From contig CM019066.1 of assembly GCA_009667805.1 (NCBI GenBank), positions 4,712,001-4,776,000 on the forward strand: 64,000 bases of DNA, in the 5' to 3' direction. How positions within the stretch are numbered: the first letter of the stretch is position 1; every line of letters starts with the position of its first letter. The notes beneath the pieces are model-generated. The model was not told the origin of the DNA. It ran no database searches and saw only the letters and a list, made by a program, of their open reading frames with translations. Made by a program: the position numbers and the translations under genes. This stretch comes from Leptobrachium leishanense (taxonomy: Eukaryota; Chordata; Amphibia; Anura; Megophryidae). Shown here in pieces: positions 1 through 10,892 of the stretch.

Positions 1-258
1 ACCTCAATACAGAATGCACCTGTAAACATGTAACTTACAGGGTAATTCAAAGAGATCCGAATTGCTTGGGAAAGGTAACCGAACGCTGAAAATCAGCGTT
101 CGGTTACCTTTCCTAGCCATTCGGCTATCCAGAGAGCAGGCAATTCGCCAAATCCTTGCGAATTGCCTACACATACGGTGCCTGTTCGAGGGCAGTGAAA
201 TCCCCATAAAAAAACCACTGCTTCGGCTATTCAGACAACACAAACCAGCAGTGAAAGG
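1..258. repeat. LINE-tail fragment and MITE-like sequence flanking the copia LTR
   Basis: The first ~35 bases repeat a unit seen again in the LINE 3' array at 29148-29370 (CAGAATGCACCTGTAAAC). From about 40 the sequence starts like the hairpin MITEs at 43608 and 63317 (CAGGGTAATTCAAAGAG), and 165-258 resembles 31840-31970. No gene is supported. The boundaries are approximate. Confidence 0.5.
69..113. repeat. Perfect hairpin, 21-bp arms, 3-base loop
   Basis: GGAAAGGTAACCGAACGCTG at 69 is followed after a three-A loop by its exact reverse complement ending at 113. Partial complementarity continues outside the arms, as expected for the centre of a foldback MITE. The open frames that cross it on both strands are shadows of the palindrome. 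Confidence 0.85.
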
Positions 259-538
259 TGTTGGTTATGTATGAAAGAGGCACTGGAGTCTTGTGAATCT
301 GCAGTAGAGAACTTTACTTTGTGCATATAGCAATAAAACAACTTATAACAGATTAGTCACTGGATATATATCAGGATGCTTCATCATCACACAGCTAGAA
401 AGGAAGAAGGAAGTAAAGCAGAGACAATAGAGACTTATTTCCTGTGAACATATACCAATGAGTTTAGAACACATTTAACCTGTACTAACAGCGCCACCTG
501 CAGTCCATAGTATAATATATGCTGTTGTATCTCCAACA
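259..538 (-). mobile_element. 3' LTR of a copia-type retrotransposon
   Basis: Read on the minus strand the 280-bp segment begins TGTTGGAGATAC and ends CCAACA, the TG...CA form of an LTR with a short TGTTGG/CCAACA inverted repeat. It abuts a polypurine tract and lies directly downstream of the pol frame, so it is in the position of the 3' LTR. The matching 5' LTR is not in the window because the element is broken near 3.5 kb. The assignment rests on position and terminal bases. Confidence 0.75.
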
Positions 539-547
539 CCCCTTCTC
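539..547 (-). other. Polypurine tract of the copia element
   Basis: The minus strand reads GAGAAGGGG immediately before the TGTTGG start of the LTR. This is where the plus-strand primer of an LTR retrotransposon is expected. Confidence 0.7.
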
Positions 548-563
548 AACAGCATGTGCATAA

Positions 564-3530
564 TCATACAACATTCAGCTTCTTTTGAAGAAAACAATAA
601 CGTTCCTTTGGCAACGGTTTGGTGAGTGCATCTGCAGTCATCTCTTCTGATGGGCAATACTGAATATCGATAAGTCCTTGCTCTTGTGTGTCCCTGAGCA
701 GATGATATTTTACGTCTATGTGCTTGGTTCTAGGGTTGATCCTTTCTGATTGTGTCAACTTTATACATCCCTGGTTGTCTTCAAAGATGGGTATCGGTTT
801 AGACATATCCAGTCCATGTCTAATAGAAGTTGACGAATCCAAATTGCTTCTTGACATGCATGTGCTGCTGCTATGTATTCTGCTTCAGTTGAAGAGAGTG
901 CAACAGTCGCTTGTTTTCGACTAGACCAGCTGATGGTTCCTTCTCCGTACTGGAAGATGTAACCAGTAGTAGATTTGCGGTCTGTGATATCTCCGGCCCA
1001 GTCAGCATCTACATATCCAATTAAGTTTGCATTGGGTGTTGCTGGCAGTCGCAGTTTCATATGAATTGTTCCTTTTAGATACTGTATCACCCTTTTTACG
1101 GCATTCCAATCACGTTGACAGGGTGTTGAAACTTTTCTACAGAGTATACTCAATGCTGCGGCAATGTCTGGTCTTGTCACAGTTGCAATGTATAACAATT
1201 TTCCAATTGCTTTGCGGTACTTCTCATTGTTAGGTAACAAGTTTTCCATTCCATTGTCTTTCTGATAAGCTGGTTCCATAGGCGTTTTCACCTCTTTTGC
1301 ATCTTGCATGTGAAACTCTGCTAGAATATCTGTAATTTTCTGACTTTGGTGAAGAAGATAACTTCCGTCTTCTTCTTTCTCGATTTGGATTCCTAAATAG
1401 TGAGCAATGTTCCCAAGCTCTTTAATCTCAAAGTTTTGTTTCAATGTGCTAGTTATTTGATCATAATCCCCTTCTTGTTCAAAACAAATTATGATGTCAT
1501 CAACATAAATTAGTAGGTAGATCCATTTGTTGTCTTGATTCTTTGAATACAGGCATGGATCAGCGTTACTTCTTGAAAATCCTTCTGTTGTGAGTACTTC
1601 GTTCACTTTTTCATTCCACATTCTTGCTGCTTGTTTGAGACCATAGATGCTCTTTTGCAGTTTACACACAAGGTTCTGTCCTGTATTAAACCCTGGTGGC
1701 TGCTCCATGTAGAGTTCCTCTTTGATATCTCCATATAGAAAAGCTGTTTTGACATCCAGGTGCTTCACTTGCATTTGTTTTTCAGCTGCAATGCTGAGGA
1801 ATGTTCTAATGGTTGTGTGCTTTACCACTGGAGCAAATGTTTCATCATAATCTTCTCCATATTTCTGGGAATATCCCTTGGCGACTACTCTTGCCTTGTA
1901 TCTGTGAATGTTTCCTTCTGCGTCGTACTTCACTTTAAAAATCCATTTACTTCCTATAGTTTTGTGACCGGGAGGGAGCTCTGTGAGAGTCCAGGTTTCA
2001 TTTTTCTGAAGTGATTTTAGTTCTTCTTCAGCCGCCTTTCTCCACTGATTGGCTTCCCTTTTGGTAGTTTATCTATGTCTTCCCAAGATGTTGGTTCAAA
2101 TGTCTCATGTGTCTTAACAGTGTATGACAGCTTGCGCGGTGGGATCCCTTTTGTTGTCCGAGTAGATCTTCTGATTTCTGGTTGTTCTGTCGGTTCTACT
2201 GGATTGTGAACAGTTAAGTCATCAATTGTGAGTTCCACTTCTTGGTCTGACTCCTGCACAGTTTCCTTTTGGTCAGCATCTCTTGCTATTTCAATCGGCA
2301 CCTTTTCTTCGTGTTTTTCGGGAGTCATTATTTCTGATGTTTGGCTTTCATCAAAATAAACACTGCGGCTTACTGTGACCTTGTTGGTCTTTGGATTAAG
2401 GATTCTGTATCCCTTACTTTGTTCACTGTAGCCTATTAGAATGCCTTCTATGGCTCTGTTCTCCCACTTGGAGCGTTTTTCACTTGGAATGTAAACGTAT
2501 GCTTTGCAACCAAACACTCTAATATGACCTATACTAGGTTTTGATCTGTTCCACATTTCATAAGGGGTACTTTCAATAGCTTTAGATGGTAGTCTGTTCT
2601 GTAGATATGTTGCAGTCATTATTGCTTCTCCCCAGTACTTGTTGTGTAGGTTGGCATCTGAAAGCATGCATCTGGCCATTTCTACAAGAGTGCGATTTTT
2701 TCTTTCAGCTACACCGTTTTGTTCTGGAGTGTACGGTACGGTTGTCTGGTGTATGATACCATGTTTCTTTAGATATGATTCCACTTCTTTACCCATATAT
2801 TCCCCTCCATTGTCCGTGCGTATTATTCCGAGTTTCCTTTGAAATTTGTTGCTAGTCATCGCTACAAATTCTTGAAGTTTATCAGTTGTCTCACTTTTGT
2901 GTTTCATCAGATATGTCGTTGTGTACCTGGAATAGTCATCAATGAAGGTTATTAAATATTTGTTGCCGCTGGGTGTCGGGGTTTTCATTGGTCCACACAC
3001 GTCACTGTGTATAAGTTCCATGGGTTTAGTGGTTTTTCTTTGACTGGCTTGTGGAAGTGGTGTACGTGTGGCCTTTGCTTTGATGCAACACGTGCACTTC
3101 ATCAACTTTGGACAAGGTATCATTATCATGTCTTCTGATAATTCTCTCTTAGAAAGTTCCTTTATAGCTTCTGAGTTTCGATGCCCCAATCGTCTGTGCC
3201 ATAGATGGATGCACTTGTCATGTGGATTATGAGTGACTGTTTTGACTTGAACACGTTCAGTGACGATTTTGTATAGGTGTTCATTCAACCTTCCTTTTGC
3301 AACGATTTCTTTTCTGTTTCGAATTGTGCATTCATTACCTCGGAATTGTACTGTAAGTCCATTGTTAGCAAGGTTTTTTACTGATAGGAGGCTTCCTTCT
3401 AGACTTGGAACATACAGAACGTTCTTTACAAGGATGCTTCGGTTACCTCCTGATGGTGTGATGCAGTTCAGAAATCCTTGACCTTTAAGAGAAGGGAACC
3501 AGGAAGCATGACGTTGTGATTGTCCAGAGG
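564..3530 (-). pseudogene. Copia-type pol polyprotein remnant (integrase, reverse transcriptase, RNase H)
   Basis: Minus-strand reading gives, in order: the end of a protease-like region; a GAG-pre-integrase zinc motif (HLWHRRLGH with CTCC about 30 residues on); integrase with HSDVCGP, RTDNGGEY and AERKNRT supplying the D-D-E acids; reverse transcriptase (KTAFLYGDI, catalytic YVDDII); and RNase H (VDADWAGD, LSSTEAEYIAA). The order integrase before RT is diagnostic for Ty1/copia rather than gypsy. One frameshift near 2060 (in AAAAGGG) separates integrase from RT and another near 820 splits RNase H. The 5' part (gag and most of protease) is missing upstream of ~3530, and at the expected DSG protease site the frame reads TSG. 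The element is defective. Copia elements are uncommon in vertebrates but are known from fish and amphibians. Confidence 0.93.
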
Positions 3531-3565
3531 TGACAGCGTGGGTCAGCGAGGGAGCGTAGGGCCAG

Positions 3566-3719
3566 TTAATGTATCCAGCCCCGAGTGTGGCTCGGGGTTA
3601 CCGCTTTCAGCATTGAAATTAACCCCGAGCCACACTTGATTATTGCCAGGGGGCCAAATAAATTGTAACGATTCTGACATATAAAATATATGTCAGAATC
3701 GTAATGCCAGGGAGGTTAA
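3566..3719. mobile_element. TTAA-flanked palindromic MITE (piggyBac-like)
   Basis: TTAA occurs at 3566-3569 and 3716-3719. The right end read inward is TTAACCTCCCTGGCATTACG. Inside are two inverted repeats: TGTGGCTCGGGGTTA with its complement (about 3586-3632) and ACGATTCTGACATAT with its complement (about 3667-3702). There is no coding capacity. TTAA duplication fits piggyBac superfamily insertion. Confidence 0.6.
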
Positions 3720-4830
3720 ATCAACATGGTCAGTATCTAATTAATAGCATAAAACCAGTAGAGAAGGGTTTATCAACCCATGTTAATTATCATACAGAAA
3801 GGTGCACAAGCACTTTGCACAATTCTGATTTATACATTTCATGTCAAACTGCTTTATAATCACAATTTCATTGCACAATATAGACATTTGTATGGTGATG
3901 GACCATCCATATAGCATTAGGCAATAGGGGGTCAATTTAATTCTTTCGGACATTTAGAAGACAAAAATATTGGTCAGTTTTAACTGATATTATTTTAAAA
4001 TATATAGTCTGATTCAATTAAAAAAAAATAAAAAAATGATGCTGACCCGGAAAAAATAAGCTGCACATTAAAACACCCGAAAAAGCATATTTTTGGTCAG
4101 GATCATATTGATTATTGCTACTAACACCACTAATGAAACTATTGTTTATTATCTTGAAAAATGAAATGTATTTTTTTTTTTATAGAATGAATTTGTCTTC
4201 GTGCATTACACACAGGAAAATTTATAATGCTTAAAATCTTTTTTTTTTTTGTATTTCACAAAATCTCTGAGCCACTCTAATACTTCTTTTTACACCATTT
4301 CTATCGTGTGGGGCATGGAAACAGGAAAATCCAATGTTTATATGAGGGGGTCAGTCTGATTTTCTCCATTTCCCTGCCTGAAAATGGCAGCACTTAATAT
4401 TATTTTTAAAAATCAGCTTGATAATAAATTCTATTTGAATTGCTAAAGCCGAAAAGTTCCATTAGCAAATATAGGTGCAAGTGTCAATAACTGAGCTGAA
4501 TTTTTTACTCGGAAGAGAAATGCTGTTATGCTTTTAATTAAATTTGCCAAATCAAAAAAATGGCCAAATTGAGGAAGAAAAATCAGTAGATTTCAGTGAT
4601 CGAGAAGGATGAGATTAAGTGCATTGAAGTGATACATTTCCCCCACTGCTCAACCATACACTCAAACGTTAACAGGCATATCAGCATGCTGTCATTATTA
4701 TCCATTTAATTGGAAATGTTTAATTTAATTTTTTTTATATTTTTTTAATTTTACCAGGATATAAATGATCTTTACTGTACAAATTGCTATAGATAAACTG
4801 ATACGTATACATTACTTTATAAGTCATCTG
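3720..4830. other. AT-rich non-coding stretch, nothing recognised
   Basis: No open frame of note on either strand. There are runs of A and T (4021-4037, 4172-4183, 4240-4251) and no terminal repeats that I can pair. Confidence 0.6.
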
Positions 4831-4879
4831 TCAGTGCAAGTTGTAGCATTTCTAGATTAAACCAGTAGATGGCAGAGTG

Positions 4880-4915
<36 letters not shown>

Positions 4916-5186
4916 AATAAAATGATTTCAAGATGTGCCCAGCCACACTGATATATGAACATTACCTAATTAATATCAGCATAAACAACTGTTTCCTAAA
5001 TTACATCTATTTATTTTCTACTTGTAGAAATTTAGTCCTATCCAATAGTCCCAACTTAAATGCCTGTAGAGGGACTTGTAAGTAAAATTGTATGCATTAA
5101 GGTCAGGAGGGAAAAGTCTATTGACTCTTCTTTTTTTTAAGGAATAATAGATCGTAGTAGGAAATAATATATAAGGATATATATAT
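4831..5186. repeat. Direct repeat, copy 1 (second copy at 9105-9766)
   Basis: The sequence from TCAGTGCAAGTTGTAGCA through GGTCAGGAGGGAAAAGTCT to AGGAAATAATATATA recurs in the same order and orientation at 9105-9766, clearly alike but with many small differences. It includes an (AT)n run at 4884-4912. Non-coding, family not recognised. Confidence 0.8.
4884..4912. repeat. (AT)n microsatellite
   Basis: Uninterrupted TA dinucleotides within direct repeat copy 1. Copy 2 lacks the expansion at the same place. Confidence 0.95.
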
Positions 5187-5336
5187 TGTATCTCACAGAA
5201 GTGAGTACACCCCTCACATTTTTGTAAATATTTTATTCTATCTTTTCATGTGACAACATTGAAGAAATGACACTTGTACATTGCTACAATGTAAAGCAGA
5301 GAGTGTACATTCACTCTCTTATATCGGAAGTTCAAC

Positions 5337-5765
5337 ATGGCACCTCATGGCAAAGAACTCTAAGGATCTGAGAAAAAGAAATGTTGCTCTACATAAAGAT
5401 GGCCGAGGCTATAAGAATATTGCCAAGACCCTGGAACTGAGCTGCAGCACGGTGGCCAAGACCATACAGCGGTTTCACAGGACAGGTTCCACTCAGAACA
5501 GGCATCGCCATGGTCGACCAAAGAAGTTGAGTGCACGTGCTCAGCATCATATCCAGAGGTTGTCTTTGGGAAATAGACATGAGTGCTGCCAGCATTGCTG
5601 CAGATGTTGAAGGGGTGGGGGGGGGTCAGCCAGTCAGGGCTCAGACCATATGCCGCACACTGCATCAAATTGGTCTGCATGGCTGTCATCCCAGAAGGAA
5701 GCATCTTCTAAAAGATGTTGCACAAGAAAGCCCACAAACCGTTTGCTGAAGACAAGCAGACTAAG
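5337..5765 (+). pseudogene. Tc1-like transposase, N-terminal half (broken)
   Basis: Encodes the paired helix-turn-helix DNA-binding part of a Tc1 transposase (KDLRKRNVALHKDGRGYKNI, then the GRPKKLS linker) and the start of the catalytic region (MSAASIAADVEG, RTLHQIGLHG). Frame breaks occur just after the first ATG at 5337 (the frame from it stops at 5361-5363 and coding resumes from the ATG at 5347), near 5580 and near 5735. The reading frame is then cut by the inserted element at 5766. The companion half starts at 7536. Confidence 0.9.
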
Positions 5766-7530
5766 TGTCAAGGGGGCACCAGGCTTGAGCCAAGGTGGGC
5801 CCTTTATACTGAGTGTTGTTAAGCTCTTTAGGCAGGTACAGCACACAGAATATACAGGGATGCTGAACCCGAATGACAGAACAGGGTACACACACACACG
5901 AGGAATCCCTGCACTGGGGTAAGGTCCTTATAGTGGCCTTCTGAATCTATGCAGGATACAGGGCAAGGAATAAACACCACAACAACAACAGGGGTAGCAA
6001 GAGATAACAATACGAAATACCCAGCAGCAAACACAGAACCCTGAACTAGAATGAGGTCCTTTAGCTGGCCTCTAACACAGACTATACTATGCTGCTGGGC
6101 AAATACAAAGACAAGAAAACAACACACAGAATATAAACAGAAATAATCAAAGAGTTGTCAGAGAATGCCAGAAGTTCTAAATACCAGAGTAGAGTGTCAG
6201 CCATATGCCAGGGATAGAGAGCCAGGAGAACAAGTCAGACAAGCCGAGGTCGGTACACAGGATAATCAGAATACAGGGAGCAGGCAAGAGAATGGTCAAG
6301 AATACAAGCCAATAGTCATACACAGGGAAGCAGAACAATATCACAATATCAGACACTGTCACGTCTCACTTTGCAGGGGTTAAGGATTCGAGCCCAATAT
6401 GTGGTTTCACAGATGGAGAGGCAGGAAGGGGAGGTTTAAATCAGGATATTGGTTTATTAAATAAACAGAAGAAAACCAAGATGGGGAATCTGGATAAATA
6501 ATAACAATAGGTAGGAGCTGGATGGGCAGGATACTATGTACAGAGGACAGGGTACACTTAGCAGAAGGGGTGGAGAGGACAGGACACTGAATAGCACAGT
6601 AGGGCTAACAGAACAGGTACTGGACTGGACGCTGAATAAAGAATAAACACAAATCAGAGCTGACTGAACAGAAATGGAAAACAGATATACTAAAGAACAC
6701 ACTTACTGGATACAGAGGGTGGAGGACCAGAAGACACAGAAGGCAAAAGGCACAATAAGATCAGGCGCGGTATCAGAAGGGTTATAACTGGAGAATGGTC
6801 GAATCAAGCTTAGGTCGGTGGCAGGCAGCTGGCATAGAAGTAGTCAGAGTCCAGAATCTGATGTCATACACGGGTAGGTCAATATGTAGCAGGATGATGG
6901 GAGTTGCAAGGAGTCCAGAAATGGGGAATGCAAGGAATGTCCAGGAAGGAGGGTAGCAGAGATGGAGTCCTTAATGGAGTTTAGCAATGCAGGGGGTAAC
7001 AGCGATGAAGGGTTCCCAGATGAAGGGTTCCCAGATGAAGGGTTCCCAGATAGGAGTCAGGCAGGTAAGTGCATAGCACACAGGTCAGGCTTGCAATGAG
7101 ACGTTCTATAGCAAGAAAGAACGATGCAGAAGCAATGATTCTGAGGTGAGGCTTGATTATATTGACATTGCAGGCCCAGCCCATACCTGAGGCTGCAGAG
7201 GTGAGGGAAAAATTAGGAACGGATCCCTGAGTGCCTGGACACAAGTCCAGGCAATGGCAAAATCAGGACTGGAACTGCACTTCACTTGCCTTTTTTCCGG
7301 CGTCTGCGGCGCGAACCGTGACAGACACTCAGTAGATAAAGACTCATCCAGGAGCAGGGAGCTGATGCACTGCTGGCCATATTTATGGGAACTGGGCAGG
7401 TCATGTGACCACAGGCCAGATCAGTCACAGGGAATTCAGGAACGGAGAGCCAGGACTGGCTAGCCCAGAACACCTCAGGCCTGGATCGCTCTCACCACCA
7501 GGGGGCCTGGCTATAAGGTGGAACGTGACA
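5766..7530. mobile_element. 1.77-kb TG...CA insertion in Tc1 with 5-bp target duplication (candidate LTR element)
   Basis: The insertion starts TGTCAAGGGG and ends AACGTGACA and is flanked on both sides by CTAAG (5761-5765 and 7531-7535). A 5-bp duplication with TGTCA/TGACA ends fits a solo LTR or a non-coding LTR-derived element. Only short frames without recognisable domains are present. Several AATAAA sequences occur (about 5968, 6458, 6637), and a 17-bp unit GATGAAGGGTTCCCA is repeated three times at 7003-7051. A TGTCACGTCTCACTTTGC sequence at 6358 and GAACCGTGACA at 7313 look like additional LTR-type ends, so a composite is possible. Which superfamily it belongs to is unresolved. Confidence 0.65.
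7003..7051. repeat. 17-bp tandem repeat, three copies
   Basis: GATGAAGGGTTCCCA with small changes, three times in a row inside the TG...CA insertion. Confidence 0.85.
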
Positions 7531-7535
7531 CTAAG

Positions 7536-8120
7536 GACATGGATTACTGGAACCATGTCCTATGGTCAAGATAAACTTATTTGGTTCAGATGGTGTCAAG
7601 CGTGTGTGGCAACAACCAGGTGAGGAGTACAAAGACAAGTGTGTCTTACCAACAGTCAAGCATGGTGTTGAGAGTGTCATGGTCTGGGGCTGCATAAGTG
7701 CTGCCAGTACTGGGGAGCAACAGTTAATTGAAAGAACCATGAATGCCAGTATGTACTGTGACATACTGAAGCAGAGCATGAGCCCCTCCTTTTGGAGACT
7801 GGGCCGCGGGGCAGTATTTCAACATGATAACGACCCCAAACACACCTAAAAGATTACCACTGTCTTGCTAAAGCAATCGGAGAGTAAAGGTGATGGACTG
7901 GCCAAGCAGGTCTCCAGACCTAAACCCTATTGAGCACCTGTGGGGCATCCTCAAACGGAAGGTGGAGGAGCGCAAGGTCTCTAACAGCCACCAGCTCCGT
8001 GATGTCGTCATGGAGGAGTGGAAGAGGACTCCAGTGGCAACCTGTGAAGCTCTGGTGAACTCCATGCCCAAGAGGGTTAAGGCAGTGCTGGAAAATAATG
8101 GTGGCCACACAAGATATTGA
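7536..8120 (+). pseudogene. Tc1-like transposase, C-terminal half (catalytic core, broken)
   Basis: Resumes the transposase exactly after the insertion: MDYWNHVLW, then GVKRVWQQPGEEYKDKC, VMVWGCISA, FQHDNDPKHT (second catalytic Asp), SPDLNPIEHLW (catalytic Glu) and a C-terminal end at NNGGHTRY. The first catalytic Asp of the DDE triad normally sits in a WSDET-type motif. Here the DNA reads TGGTCAAGATAAAC, so about 10 bases including that codon are deleted and the frame is shifted. A stop at 7847-7849 follows PKHT. The protein cannot be active. Confidence 0.92.
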
Positions 8121-8363
8121 CACTTTGTGCCCAATTTGGATATTTTCCCTTAGGGGTGTACTCACTGTTGTTGGCAGCGGTTTAGACATTAATGGCTGTG
8201 TGTTGCGTTATTTTGAGGTACAGCAAATTTACACTATTATACAAGCTGTGCACTCACTACTTTACATTGTAACAAAATGTAATTTCTTCAGTGTTGTCAC
8301 ATGAAAAGATATAATAAAATATTTACAAAAATGTGAGGGGTGTACTCACTTCTGTCAGATACA

Positions 8364-9087
8364 GTGGGCTCTATTACATTCTTCGCACATACGTTTGAGC
8401 CCGCGCAAAAACGCATTAACGCGAGGGGTAAATCCCTTTGCGCAGAACGTCGTATTACAATCTCAGTGCAACAAACGCGCGTATACGTCTACCGCGGGTG
8501 AATCTGCACGAAAGCTGCACGAGCTTACTGTACTTTGCGCGTCCTATACTTAACATTGTGAGCGCAAATGCGTTTGTGCGCTGGTACGCGGATGGTATTA
8601 CAATCTATGTGCAGTTTGTAACGCACAGCCTTTGCGCGCATCATTTTAGCAACTCCTGAAAGCTGGTGGTAACGGCAAATTCTATCAACCTGGCCGAAAC
8701 CAAATACACCAGCCCAAAAATAATACGCAGCAAAGTATAGTTACACATTCTACACATACCAGACCAATACATTTGAGAAGTTGTGCGTGTTTTATTGATG
8801 CAGCATATATGTGCAGATTGACTTTGACAGGCACAAAAATTTAACGCGAGACAATTGTGGTTCTTAATTCTGATTGGCTGAATCGTGTGAAAAAACAGTC
8901 CACACACGGATTTCTGCACGCAACGTTGCTGCGCGCGCGTTTTTGCGTGTCCGTTTTACGTGCGTTATTTTTTGAAAAAAAATGAAAAAATGCACGAGGA
9001 TTGTAATACCAGCGTTGTTAACGTTTAACACTTCGCGCAAAAATTCACGCATTCTGCATGCATTTTTGCATGTAGAATGTAATAGAG
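8364..9087. mobile_element. CG-rich MITE, family A copy 1
   Basis: Left end GGGCTCTATTACATTC and right end GAATGTAATAGAGACC are inverted repeats. The interior is unusually rich in CG and GCGC (TTTGCGCGCATC, GCGCGCGTTTTTGCG) and contains TTACTGTACTTTGCGCG and GCTGGTGGTAACGGCA. These features recur in inverted orientation at 42790-43118. No coding capacity. It abuts the Tc1 right end. Confidence 0.75.
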
Positions 9088-9104
9088 ACCTGTATATACA
9101 TATA

Positions 9105-9766
9105 TCAGTGCAATTTGTAGCATTTCTAGATTAAACAAATAGATGGCAGAGTGTATTTATATTCATAAAATGATCACAAGCTGTGCCCTTCCACACCGAT
9201 AGATAAACAGTTACAAGTATATATAAAGCCCTAACAAGTTACGCTGTACAATGGGTGTGACAGAATAACAAATATACATATAAGTTAAATACACAGAACA
9301 GTAGGAGAGAGGCCCCTACTCGAGAGTTTACAATATAAGAGGAGAGGGGGGACATATTAGGTGAGGGTAAATAGCCGAGTATGTGAAGCAACGGGTGCAT
9401 TTGGGCTGGGTGGGAAGATGGCGTAAGAATGTATAGTTGGGGAATCATAGAGAGAACCAATAGGCTTCTCTAAAATAATGTGTTTTCAGAGACGTCTTGA
9501 AGGACTGGAGAGACGAGGAGAGTCTAATGTTGAGGGGGAGGGAGTTCATTGCCTAACTAATATAAACATGCATTTTAAACAACATTTTCCCAAATTACAT
9601 CTATTATTTATTTTCTACTTGTGTCCAGTTATTCCTGTCCAAGAATCCTGAAATAAATGCCTGTACAGGGACTTGTAAGTAAATTCTATGCCTCAAGGTC
9701 AGGAGGGAGAAGTCTATAGATATTTTTTTAAGGAATAGTAGAAGTAGGAAATAACATATATAAATA
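9105..9766. repeat. Direct repeat, copy 2, with an internal insertion
   Basis: Same order and orientation as 4831-5186 (TGTAGCATTTCTAGATTAAA ... GGACTTGTAAGTAAA ... GGTCAGGAGGGAGAAGTCT). It is interrupted at about 9203-9550 by a ~345-bp interspersed repeat that includes AGGCCCCTACTCGAGAGTTT. I do not recognise the family of either sequence. Confidence 0.75.
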
Positions 9767-9932
9767 CCAGTATTTTCTGGTGTATAAGACTACTTTTTAT
9801 ACTTAAGAACATCCCCCAAAAATTGGGGGTCGTCTTATACGCGGGATATACAATACAATATGGCGAGTATAGCCCAAAACCTATATTTTAACTGGAAAAT
9901 TAGGGGGTCGTCTTATACTCCAGAAAATACGG
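9767..9932. mobile_element. TA-flanked MITE, 166 bp
   Basis: Ends are CCAGTATTTTCTGG and its inverted counterpart CCAGAAAATACGG, flanked by TA at 9765-9766 and 9933-9934. Inner parts pair as well (GTATAAGAC with GTCTTATAC). A TA duplication suggests mobilisation by a Tc1/mariner-type transposase. It shares the CCGTATTTT-type end and the ATAAGAC motif with the larger MITE at 39797-40651. Confidence 0.8.
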
Positions 9933-9934
9933 TA

Positions 9935-10250
9935 GGTTAAAAAATCCGTTAGCGCATCGGTAATAGTGCTTTTTCACACGAGTTTACTGTACTTTGCGCT
10001 CCCTCCCTATACTTAACATGATAGGGAATAGGTGCAAAACAATTTTTTCTGCATATATGTATATTTTAGCTGAAAAGCAGCATGAGCATATGTGGTTGCT
10101 TAGAAAAGCAGCTCTTGGTTTCATTAGGTAGGACCCACCCAAAAGTGCTGTGACGTGGCGGGTGGGCTTACACTTTAATGGCCATTCAAGTAAACCAAAA
10201 CCTCTGATTAAAATAAACTTAACTATATTAAAATAAATATTAAACTTATT
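9935..10250. other. Non-coding stretch; small MITE family A fragment
   Basis: 9980-10025 (GTTTACTGTACTTTGCGCTC ... TACTTAACAT) matches part of the CG-rich MITE family A. The rest holds nothing I recognise. Confidence 0.5.
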
Positions 10251-10892
10251 GTCACGGAAGGGACATAGGGGCTCGGCGCAGCGAGACCCAGGACTCAAAC
10301 CCAAGACATTTTTAAAAGGACCTTGTTTTCCTTTGAACGTTTGCAGTGTGCGTTTCAATGTATGAACAGTTTATTTTCCTTTCTAGATGTGGTTTTACTT
10401 GATGTGCTGTATTAAGATGTACCCTGTGTGATTTTAAATATACTTTACATCGTTTGGTTTTAGTTTAATTTAGTTTAGTGAAATGACATAGCTTTGGTTT
10501 TAAAACATACTTATATTCCTGTAGGTAAATGTGTTTTTCTGTAGCCAGTAAACAAGTTTTGCTGCTGTGTAATTTATGCGTCAGGGATTCCCCATTATCT
10601 AGGTACATGTTTAATTTAAGGGATCTCTGATAGTGTGTGTTTAATCTGATGTGCTGGAACAATGGATGTACAAATGTTGTGTGCGCTGAAGGCTAAGAGA
10701 ATGTGAAGAATGTTGATTGTAAATAACTGACATAATCTAATTAGATGGGTGTGCTAGTAATTAGTATGGGTATGCAAATTGTGACTGTTATACTTCAGCA
10801 TAAATAGTGGCGTTGTTCATTAAAAGAGCCAGTTCATCTGAGTGTTTGAAGCATACAGCTCTGCCTGGTGTTGTCATTTCACGTCGGCTACA
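10251..10892 (+). mobile_element. Candidate LTR with promoter-like signals
   Basis: Begins TGTCACGGAAGGG and can be read to GTCGGCTACA. In order it has an octamer ATGCAAAT (10774), a TATA-like CATAAATAG (10799) and ATTAAA (10820), the arrangement of U3 and R in an LTR. No target duplication or primer-binding site was found, so this is only a candidate. Confidence 0.3.

Larger units (their letters stand above)
5187..8363 (+). mobile_element. Tc1/mariner transposon, defective and interrupted
   Basis: The left end (TGTATCTCACAGAAGTGAG and onward) and the right end are inverted repeats that can be followed for about 80 bp, including ACACCCCTCACATTTTTG and CTTTTCATGTGACAACA. They flank a Tc1-type transposase pseudogene. 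The element would be about 1.4 kb without the 1765-bp insertion at 5766-7530. The exact TA target dinucleotides are uncertain because the left flank is a TA run and the right end abuts another MITE. Confidence 0.9.
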
